Assembly: GCA_003527225.1 (NCBI GenBank)
Contig: DPXQ01000138.1
Location: 38,001-60,512 of the forward strand
Source: Rhizobium sp.
GTDB taxonomy: Bacteria > Pseudomonadota > Alphaproteobacteria > Rhizobiales > Rhizobiaceae
Direction: 5' to 3'
DNA: 22,512 nucleotides
The translations under genes and the position numbers were made by a program. Shown here piece by piece: positions 6,954 to 13,537 of this stretch (its first letter is position 1; each line of letters begins with the position of its first letter). The notes under the pieces were generated by a model. The model was not told where the DNA came from, made no database searches, and saw only the letters and a list, made by a program, of their open reading frames with translations.

Positions 6954-8051
6954 CTATCTGTAACCCGTCATTTCGAGATATCCGCGCCCGTCATGGCTTC
7001 CCGTGAACCGGATCGGACCTTCCCAATAGGGTAACTGCACCTTCATCCAGGCTTCGGTGTTGAGCACTTCGGTGGTGACACTGAAGTTCCTCCCCGGTAC
7101 TTCGACACGCCACCTGACCGGCAGATTGCGCCCCTCCACCCTGGCCGTTTCGAGCGGCGTCACCTTTAGTTCGCCGGGTGGCAAAGGACTGGGCTTCCCC
7201 TCCGGGGAAATCCACGTCCCGGACATGTATCCCTCGCCGCTGTCGCGCAGGCGGAAGGCCATCAGCTTTTCGCCACTGTCGAGATGTAGCGAAAACCAGT
7301 CCCAGCCGGTCTGGTCGGCGGCGAGCGGTTGCGACGACCATTCCCGATCGAGCCAGGCCTGACCGGTGACTGCGACCTCGCCTTCCGGGAGAGTGAGCGT
7401 GCCCTCTACCGCATAGAAGGGCTGCGAATAATAGTAGCTCGCCTGCCCTTGGGCCGATTTCACCGAATAGCCGCCCTCGCCCTGCGGCACCAGCGGTCCC
7501 CTGGCATCAAGCTTCAGTTCGTAGCGGAAATCCGTGCCCGAGGCGCGAAGGTCGAGCGCCGAAAGGGCATCGCTCCCGGCCCCGACCATTCCAGGTGTCG
7601 CGCGGCCCTGCATTTGCCAATCATCGATCCAGGCCGAAAACGGCTCGGCGGTGACGCCCGCCTGGCCGATGCCGCCACGGGCAAGCCGTTCAGCGACATA
7701 ATGCTTCGCAGCCGTGGTCACGGCCGCATGGCCCATCCAGATCTGCTGGCTGTCCCATCCCTTGGTGTCGCCAGGAGCCAGAGCAGAGCGGAAGAGCGTC
7801 CACTGAACACCGTAGTCGGTGCCATCCGCCGCCTTCAGATTGGCGGTCAGGTACCACCACTCGATGCGATAATCGGGATGCGGGCCATGGTCTTCCGGAA
7901 ACCTCAAGGCGACACCCGGTTCTGGCATGGCGAAGCCCTCGGCGGTTGTCCCGAGACCTGCAAAGCCCTGCGCGCCAACTCTGCCTCCGTCACCGGCGAT
8001 GACAAAGACAAGAAGTGCTGCGATAGGAGACAGAAGAGCCCTAGCGTTCAT
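6954..8051 (-). CDS. Exported AttH/CrtC-fold (lipocalin-like) protein, COG5621
   Basis: About 365 residues. An N-terminal signal peptide (hydrophobic residues 3-20, likely cleavage after G-R-V-G-A) is followed by the two-domain lipocalin-like fold of the AttH/CrtC (carotenoid 1,2-hydratase) family. Typical stretches are F-P-x-D-H-G-x-H-P-D-Y-R-I-E-W-W-Y-L-T near 54-72, then W-M-G-H-A-A-V, G-Q-A-W-L-D-R-E-W-S-S, W-D-W-F-S-L-H-L, and S-G-T-W-I. The domain is named for AttH of the Agrobacterium attachment locus and occurs with MacB/FtsX-type ABC transporters. Here its ATG (8051) overlaps the permease gene by 11 nt, indicating coupled translation; a TTG at 8057 is less likely. The likely role is a periplasmic partner handling the hydrophobic ligand moved by the transporter. 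The older label predicted hydrolase has no catalytic motif behind it that I can see. Confidence 0.85.
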   Translation of the reverse strand: MNARALLSPIAALLVFVIAGDGGRVGAQGFAGLGTTAEGFAMPEPGVALRFPEDHGPHPDYRIEWWYLTANLKAADGTDYGVQWTLFRSALAPGDTKGWDSQQIWMGHAAVTTAAKHYVAERLARGGIGQAGVTAEPFSAWIDDWQMQGRATPGMVGAGSDALSALDLRASGTDFRYELKLDARGPLVPQGEGGYSVKSAQGQASYYYSQPFYAVEGTLTLPEGEVAVTGQAWLDREWSSQPLAADQTGWDWFSLHLDSGEKLMAFRLRDSGEGYMSGTWISPEGKPSPLPPGELKVTPLETARVEGRNLPVRWRVEVPGRNFSVTTEVLNTEAWMKVQLPYWEGPIRFTGSHDGRGYLEMTGYR

Positions 8052-10452
8052 TGGCAAATACCTTCAGCAGATCTGAGGGTGAAAGCCTTTCGAGACGCCG
8101 CAAGGGTATCATGGCTGCAAAAAGCGAGGCAAGGAGCGCCAACGCAGCCAGCTTCAACCAATCGGACGGGAAGAGGTGCATCGGCAACCGCCAACCGAAA
8201 GCCGCGACATTGACGATGGCCAGCAGCACCCACGCAAGGGCGACACCGACGGGGAGTGCTGCCAACAACGTGAAGACCGAGAGTATCATGGTGCGCGCCA
8301 GCTCCAGCAGCACCAGATTGCCGCGTGTCAGCCCCATGGCCCAGACCGGAGCGATCTGCGGCAGGCGGATGCCGGAAAGGGTCATAAGGCTTGCGAACAT
8401 GGCAAGCCCGGCGACACCCAGAGTGAGAACATTGAGCGCCGCCGTAACGGCGAAGGTCTTCTCGAAGATCTGCAGCGACCGCTGCTTGATGGCTGCCTGA
8501 TCGACGACATTGGTTTGGGGCAGATCGAACGCGGCCATCAGCACCTCTTTCAGGTCCCCGGCAACCAAGGGCGACACGCGCAAGCCGTAACGCAGGCGCG
8601 GCACCTCGGGAAAATGCGCGGTCAGCGCATCGATGCCGACGATCACCTGGCCGATGGGATTGCCGTAGTCGGAATAGATCCCGGAAATGGTCGTCTTCCA
8701 GCCGCCCGGAAGCAAGAGCGGATCGCCGATCCCGAGACCTTCGCGGCGCGAAAGCTGCTCGTTGATCAGCCCCGCTTCGCCGCGCGCCACACGGTCCCAG
8801 ACGTCTGGTACCGCCTCGAGCAAAGGCCAGTTGTCCCGATAGGTTGCATGATCGGCGACGCCATAGATCTGGGCAGGCTGTCCGGCGACCTCGCCCTCGA
8901 CATGCCAGATCGGGAGCACGGCGTCGACGCGCGGGGCGAGCCAATCGCGCAGGTTTTTCGCCTCTTCTTCCGTGCGGGCGGTGACGTAGAGCTCGGATGC
9001 CAGTCGCTGGTCGAGCCAGCCGGTGAAGGTCAGCCGGAAGCTCGCCACCATGGTTCCGACGCCGACATTCGCCGATAGTGCCAGCAACAACGCCATAAGC
9101 GCCAACGACAGGCGGGGGAGCTGCTGGCGGGTATCAGCCCAGAACCACGACGCGAGCGCGCTGGTCGACAGCCTTTGCATCGCGATGAGCAGGACGGCAA
9201 GCAGCACCGGCAGGAGCAGCGCCGAGCCGAGAAGTAACGCCCCGAGCAGTGCGAAGCCCGCGGCCAATCCTGTCCCCCACTTGGCGAGCACCAAAGACGT
9301 CGCGAACAATGTCACCGCGGCCCCGGCCTGCAGGCGCAAGGCGGCTTCCGAAGCGCGCGCCCAAGCTCGCGGCTGGGCGGGCGCCAAAAGCGGCATGCGC
9401 CAGACGCGCCAGAGGCTTTGGGCCGCCGATCCCAGAGTGCCGAGAACAGCGATGCCCAGCCCCGTCGCCCACCATTCGGGCCGGAGCGTCAGTGTGCCCG
9501 GCACATCCGCGCCATAAAGACCCTGAAGCGTCGCGGCCACGTCGGGCAGCAGGAAGGAGGCCACGAGATAGCCGAGCGCCACGCCACTCAATCCGGCTAC
9601 GAGCGCGAGGGCGACCAGCTCCGCCAGCAGCAGGCCGGTCAGCGCCCGCGCCGGAAGGCCGAGCGAGCGCAAGGTGCGAAACGTCGGGCGGCGCTGCTCG
9701 AAGGCAAGCCCGATGGCCGAATAGACGATGAACAGGCCGACAATGAAGGCCAACAGGCCAAAGGCGGTGAGATTGAGATGGAAGCTGTCGGTCAACCGTG
9801 CCAGATCGCCCTGAACATCAGGTTTGCGCAGCGTCAAACCGGGGGCAACCGTTTCGAGCGGCTTGCGGCCCATGGGCTGGTCGGGCACAACAATCAGCCG
9901 GCTGATCTGACCGGACTTTGCGAGCAGGACCTGCGCACGGCCAATATCCGTGATCGCCACGCCCACCGGCAGATCCTTGTCGATCCGCAGCAACGGCGTC
10001 GCCTGGGCGGCCAGCTGCTCCGCCGTGGCCGGTGCGACGAAAAGAGGGCCGGGTGGCGACAGGAAATACCGCAATCCGTCCCCGCCTTCCACGTTGACCT
10101 GCCGAGCCTCGACCGGCAGGGTCAAGGGATCGATACCGACGACGCGCAACCGGACTGCGCCAAAACGCGCCTCGCCCTCCAACACAGGCGACACCAGCCA
10201 GCCGCCGCGCCTGAGCGCCACGAAAGTCTCCTGGAGGATGGGCCCGCCGTCGACTGAAACAAGCTGCTCGAGGCGATCCTGCCCGAGCATGGCGGCGGCG
10301 CGGTCATAGCTAGCGCGCGCCTCTGCATTGATCGCCTGCACCCCCGACCAGAGCGCGGTCGCCAGCGACAGACCCAGCAGGAGCATCGCCAGTTGCAGCG
10401 GCTGCCTGCGCCAATGGGAGAGAAGAGCAGACATGGCCGTTCGCAGCATCAT
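8041..10452 (-). CDS. FtsX/MacB-type ABC transporter permease (large, AttFG-like)
   Basis: An 803-residue inner-membrane permease. A first span near residues 18-40 is followed by a large periplasmic segment (about 41-225). A cluster of about three spans (226-340) leads to a mid-protein cluster of four or so spans (370-475). Then come a second periplasmic region with the MacB-like core (about 490-660) and a final set of three spans to residue 790. The sequence ends R-R-L-x-x-L-S-P-S-D-L-L-K, a cytoplasmic end seen in YbbP/LolC-like permeases. Two FtsX modules in one chain fit the YbbP class. Att systems are usually described with separate AttF and AttG, so this looks like the single-chain form. 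It overlaps the ATPase gene by 4 nt upstream and the AttH-like gene by 11 nt downstream. Probable job: ATP-driven extraction or export of a lipid-like or hydrophobic compound. Confidence 0.85.
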   Translation of the reverse strand: MMLRTAMSALLSHWRRQPLQLAMLLLGLSLATALWSGVQAINAEARASYDRAAAMLGQDRLEQLVSVDGGPILQETFVALRRGGWLVSPVLEGEARFGAVRLRVVGIDPLTLPVEARQVNVEGGDGLRYFLSPPGPLFVAPATAEQLAAQATPLLRIDKDLPVGVAITDIGRAQVLLAKSGQISRLIVVPDQPMGRKPLETVAPGLTLRKPDVQGDLARLTDSFHLNLTAFGLLAFIVGLFIVYSAIGLAFEQRRPTFRTLRSLGLPARALTGLLLAELVALALVAGLSGVALGYLVASFLLPDVAATLQGLYGADVPGTLTLRPEWWATGLGIAVLGTLGSAAQSLWRVWRMPLLAPAQPRAWARASEAALRLQAGAAVTLFATSLVLAKWGTGLAAGFALLGALLLGSALLLPVLLAVLLIAMQRLSTSALASWFWADTRQQLPRLSLALMALLLALSANVGVGTMVASFRLTFTGWLDQRLASELYVTARTEEEAKNLRDWLAPRVDAVLPIWHVEGEVAGQPAQIYGVADHATYRDNWPLLEAVPDVWDRVARGEAGLINEQLSRREGLGIGDPLLLPGGWKTTISGIYSDYGNPIGQVIVGIDALTAHFPEVPRLRYGLRVSPLVAGDLKEVLMAAFDLPQTNVVDQAAIKQRSLQIFEKTFAVTAALNVLTLGVAGLAMFASLMTLSGIRLPQIAPVWAMGLTRGNLVLLELARTMILSVFTLLAALPVGVALAWVLLAIVNVAAFGWRLPMHLFPSDWLKLAALALLASLFAAMIPLRRLERLSPSDLLKVFANER

Positions 10453-11105
10453 GCAATCCGTCCGGCCGTGAGGTGCACACGGGCGTCCAGCCGCCCGGCA
10501 AGCCTCGTCGAATGGGTGACCATCAGCAATGCCGCGCCCGTGTCGGCGACCAGCGCCTGCATCAGTGCCAGCACCGCGTCGCCGGTCGCCTCATCGAGAT
10601 TGCCGGTCGGTTCGTCGGCGAGAACCAGTCTCGGACGCGCCGCGAGCGTCCGCCCGATGGCCACACGCTGCTGCTGCCCTCCCGAAAGCTGCTCGGGATA
10701 GCGCCGAAGAAGATCGCCGAGCCCCAGCCTTTCGGTCAATTCCGCCTGCCACTTCGGATCGTGCCGGTTGGAAAGCCGCGCGTGGAAGGCAAGATTGGCC
10801 GCAACGTCGAGCGAGGGAATGAGATTGAACTGCTGGAAGATCAACCCGACGACGCCACGGCGAAGGGCGGCACGTCCGGCGTCGTTCAGACCTGCGATGT
10901 CCGCGCCCGCAATCTCGATGCGTCCGGAATCCGGGCTGTCGAGCCCGGCAACAAGATGGAGGAGCGTGCTCTTTCCGCTGCCCGATTCCCCGGTCAGCGC
11001 AAGGCTTTTCCCGGCGTCCAGCGTCAGGTCGATATCCTGCAGGACCTTGAGCGGCCCCTCGGCGGTCTCGTAGGACTTGCTGACCCTGTGTAGTACAAGC
11101 AACAT
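10449..11105 (-). CDS. ABC transporter ATP-binding protein (LolD/MacB/YbbA-like, AttE-like)
   Basis: A 218-residue ATPase with every canonical motif. Walker A is G-E-S-G-S-G-K-S (about 39-46) and the Q-loop is in L-I-F-Q-Q-F-N-L-I-P. The signature is L-S-G-G-Q-Q-Q-R, Walker B with catalytic Glu is L-V-L-A-D-E-P-T-G-N-L-D, and the H-loop is in V-T-H-S. The N-L-D D-loop and F-N-L-I-P are characteristic of the LolD/MacB/SalX group that partners FtsX-type permeases. The start at 11105 is chosen over a 53-codon upstream extension because GGAGAGC precedes it and the extension is polar and outside family length. The gene ends in ATGA, shared with the permease start, so the two are translationally coupled. 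Confidence 0.92.
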   Translation of the reverse strand: MLLVLHRVSKSYETAEGPLKVLQDIDLTLDAGKSLALTGESGSGKSTLLHLVAGLDSPDSGRIEIAGADIAGLNDAGRAALRRGVVGLIFQQFNLIPSLDVAANLAFHARLSNRHDPKWQAELTERLGLGDLLRRYPEQLSGGQQQRVAIGRTLAARPRLVLADEPTGNLDEATGDAVLALMQALVADTGAALLMVTHSTRLAGRLDARVHLTAGRIA

Positions 11106-11167
11106 TTGCTCTCCGCCTGTCGGCCATGCGACTTTGCCTGATGAGAAACCGGCCGCGCCGACGCCGC

Positions 11168-12244
11168 TCAGACGGTGCGTCCCCTTGCTGTGACCGGCCA
11201 TGTGCCCGCAAGCCGGCCGTCCTCGATAACCTCGATCGTGTCGACCATATTGGTCACCACGCATGCATGGTTCGGGACGATGCGGACCCTGTCACCGACG
11301 GCAAGCCCGATCGGACCCTCACTGACGAGGCGGCCATGCTCCTCGGAAAGCTGGTCGATGGCAATATCGGAACGTCCGAGCACATGGCCATAGCCGGTAA
11401 GGCCGAAGAGGTCAGATGTCAGCGTCTTGCTGCCGGCGTCAATGATGGCGCGGTTTGCCGCCGGCACCGAGACGACGGTCGCGAGTACCGTCAGCGCGCA
11501 GTCCTCGAAGCCGCAGGCCCCGCGCATCACAAGAGAGCGGTCGTTGTAGACATAGGTGCCGGGCCTATATTCGGTCGTGACCGGCGCACTCGCCGCCTCC
11601 ATCATCGAAGGCGTTCCCCCCGAGGTGACGGTGCCAACGGCCATTCCATCTGCCTTGATCAGCGATTTTGCGCGGCTCATGAACGACTGGACGGATGCGG
11701 TGCCTCCTGCTGGCGGATAAGTCATCAGCCCGCCGAAGCTCAACCCCGGCGCATCCTCGATCCGGCGCACCAGAGCGGCCGCCGCCTCGGGCGTCGCCAC
11801 GCCGCATCGGTCGGCCCCGGTATTGCATTCGACCAGAACGCGCAGCGGTGCGGGCTCCTTTGCGAAGACTGCGGAAAGACCGTCGACCACGACCTCACTG
11901 TCGGCGACGACAGCCAGCGCCACCTTGCGGGCGAGCGCCGTCAGATGGCGCAATTTTTCCGAACCGAGAATGTTGTAGGTGATCAGGACATCGCGGATCT
12001 CGGGGCTGCCTGCCACCATCGCTTCGGCCTCGGAAACCTTCTGGCAAGTGATGCCGACTGCTCCGGCACGAAGCTGCATCTCTGCGATGGCGGGCAGCTT
12101 GTGGGTCTTGATGTGCGGACGGACCTTCAGCCCGTGGGCGTCGGCATAGGCCTGGAAACGATCTATATTGCGACGGGCAATATCGAGATCCACGAGCACG
12201 GCCGGGGTATTCACGCTATCAAATTCGTTTGCTGTCTTCTGCAT
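11168..12244 (-). CDS. Fold-type III PLP enzyme, D-threonine aldolase / D-serine dehydratase family
   Basis: A 358-residue cytoplasmic enzyme with an N-terminal alanine-racemase-like TIM barrel and a C-terminal beta domain. The probable PLP lysine is K46 in R-P-H-I-K-T-H-K. The phosphate-binding stretch is T-S-G-G-T-P (207-212), and E-Y-R-P-G-T-Y-V-Y-N-D (225-235) is a family signature. Near the end P-N-H-A-C (324-328) supplies H326 and C328. An H-x-C pair matches the zinc ligands of eukaryotic D-serine dehydratase, whereas classical D-threonine aldolases have H-x-D. The reaction is therefore either retro-aldol cleavage or dehydration of a D-3-hydroxy-amino acid; the C328 residue favours dehydratase, as inference. 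It lies 51 nt after the kinase gene and 62 nt before the ABC ATPase gene, all on one strand. A GAGAG ribosome site precedes the ATG. Confidence 0.85.
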   Translation of the reverse strand: MQKTANEFDSVNTPAVLVDLDIARRNIDRFQAYADAHGLKVRPHIKTHKLPAIAEMQLRAGAVGITCQKVSEAEAMVAGSPEIRDVLITYNILGSEKLRHLTALARKVALAVVADSEVVVDGLSAVFAKEPAPLRVLVECNTGADRCGVATPEAAAALVRRIEDAPGLSFGGLMTYPPAGGTASVQSFMSRAKSLIKADGMAVGTVTSGGTPSMMEAASAPVTTEYRPGTYVYNDRSLVMRGACGFEDCALTVLATVVSVPAANRAIIDAGSKTLTSDLFGLTGYGHVLGRSDIAIDQLSEEHGRLVSEGPIGLAVGDRVRIVPNHACVVTNMVDTIEVIEDGRLAGTWPVTARGRTV

Positions 12245-12295
12245 CGCTCTCTCAAATGTCTCCTGGCACGGTTTCTGAGGTCACTCGCTTTCCGC

Positions 12296-13342
12296 TCATG
12301 TCTCTGGATTTCCGGCATCCACGCCCACCGCCTTCAGTTCGGGCTTGGCAAGAAAACGTTGCGCTTGCGCGATATAGCGGTCGGTTTTCTTCTCCCAGGT
12401 CGCCCGGTCCTTACCGGTGTCGTAGACGAGATGCCCGAGCGCCATGCGCGCCCGCATCGTGGCGCGCAATGCTGAATAGAACTGGAATAGCTCCGTCGAA
12501 ACCGCATCGTTGAGCGCTGCGTTCATCCGAGGCAGCAAGCGCTCGCCAAAGCCTGGCACGCCGAGAAAGGCACATTCCATGCCGAGAAAGGAAATCTCGT
12601 CGAAAGGATCGACAAGGCGCAGTTGATAGCTGAATTCGAGGCAGTCGATGATCGCGATCGGCTCGGTGAGGCAGACATGCTCGGGTCTCAGGTCCCCATG
12701 ACCTTCGATATAACGCCCGGCCCTGACCCGCGCCTCGATCTGCGGCCGCAGGCCGTGCATGCATTCGTCGATCCGGTTGAGGACATGCCTGATGGATTCG
12801 CTGTCTATGTCGAAATCCCGGTGGCAGAGAACCTGGCGGTTCAGGGCCTGCTGGCCTTCGAGGCCAAGGAAGTGCTCCTCCGCAGTCATCGGCGACCGGT
12901 CCGCCTTGCGGTAGAAATCGGCAAGAACCTCGCAAAGGCGGTCGATGCTTTCTTCGCTGACGTCCGTCTTGCCGAGGAGACTGCTCAGCATCCGGTCGTG
13001 CGGAAGACGACGCATCCTGACCAACCAGTCGATCACCTCGCCCTCGCCGCCAAGCGACAATGATCCGTCCGCCTTTTCCACGAGCGGTACGACGCCGAGA
13101 TAGACGTGCGGGGCAAGCCGCCTGTTCAGGCGCACCTCCTCACGGCAATTTTCCTCCCTCGCCTCCAGGGCAGTAAAGTCCAGAAACGGGAACCGGACCG
13201 GCTTCTTCAGCTTGTAGACATGCTGCCCGACCAGGAACACCCAGGACATATGGGTCTCCACGACATGCACTTCCTCCGTCCCATCCTTATAGATGCCGGG
13301 CCGCCTGAGCGCGCGAAGTTTCATTTCGATTGTTGCAGTCAT
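12296..13342 (-). CDS. Aminoglycoside-phosphotransferase-like kinase (COG2187)
   Basis: A 348-residue protein with a protein-kinase-like phosphotransferase fold. It shows an N-terminal lysine-rich strand, V-Y-K-L-K-K-P-V-R-F (42-51), probably carrying the ATP-binding lysine. The catalytic loop is H-G-D-L-R-P-E-H (215-222) with D217, and the metal-binding element is I-D-C-L-E-F (232-237) with D233. COG2187 proteins often carry a second AAA-type kinase domain (COG0645) after this one; here the protein ends at the first domain. The natural substrate is unknown; antibiotic phosphorylation should not be assumed from the family name. It is the first gene of a same-strand run of five (PLP enzyme, ABC ATPase, permease, AttH-like), and its upstream region is shared with the divergent PRPP synthetase fusion. 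Confidence 0.8.
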   Translation of the reverse strand: MTATIEMKLRALRRPGIYKDGTEEVHVVETHMSWVFLVGQHVYKLKKPVRFPFLDFTALEAREENCREEVRLNRRLAPHVYLGVVPLVEKADGSLSLGGEGEVIDWLVRMRRLPHDRMLSSLLGKTDVSEESIDRLCEVLADFYRKADRSPMTAEEHFLGLEGQQALNRQVLCHRDFDIDSESIRHVLNRIDECMHGLRPQIEARVRAGRYIEGHGDLRPEHVCLTEPIAIIDCLEFSYQLRLVDPFDEISFLGMECAFLGVPGFGERLLPRMNAALNDAVSTELFQFYSALRATMRARMALGHLVYDTGKDRATWEKKTDRYIAQAQRFLAKPELKAVGVDAGNPET

Positions 13343-13391
13343 GTGAGACTATGGCATCCCGTCGTGAAGTCATCATAATGTGGGCGGATTA

Positions 13392-13502
13392 GACAGGGAT
13401 GCCTTGATGCCTGTCAACGAGCGTCTCGCGGGTTTGAGCAAATCGGCTGAAGGCCTCCATGTTTGACGCCGATCAAGAAGCACACCTGTCAGGCATGACA
13501 GG
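13392..13502. promoter_or_regulatory. Four copies of a CCTGTC core in a divergent promoter region
   Basis: The 195-base gap between divergent genes (13343-13537) holds two inverted repeats built from one hexamer core. GACAGG (13392-13397) faces CCTGTC (13410-13415) across 12 bases. CCTGTCA (13485-13491) faces TGACAGG (13496-13502) across only 4 bases. The second, perfect 7-bp pair ends 35 bases before the ATG at 13538, behind a separate GAGG ribosome site. Two related palindromes in a shared promoter region suggest an operator for a dimeric regulator. The second could also fold as an RNA hairpin. The regulator is unknown. Confidence 0.5.
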
Positions 13503-13537
13503 ATTCGAACATAGTCATAAACGAGCGCGAGGTTGCC

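Noticed and set aside
7329..8213. A 294-codon plus-strand frame opposite the AttH-like and permease genes
   Set aside because: No recognisable domain, unnatural composition, and it spans the 3' and 5' ends of two well-supported overlapping minus-strand genes.
11106..11264. N-terminal extension of the ABC ATPase by 53 codons
   Set aside because: It is outside normal family length, lacks a ribosome site and would overlap the end of the PLP enzyme gene; the ATG at 11105 has GGAG ahead.
11126..12475. A 449-codon open frame on the plus strand, antisense to the PLP enzyme and ABC ATPase genes
   Set aside because: It is a by-product of high-GC codon use on the opposite strand. It is rich in Arg, His and Gly, has no family motif or ribosome site, and the minus-strand genes under it have clear catalytic motifs.
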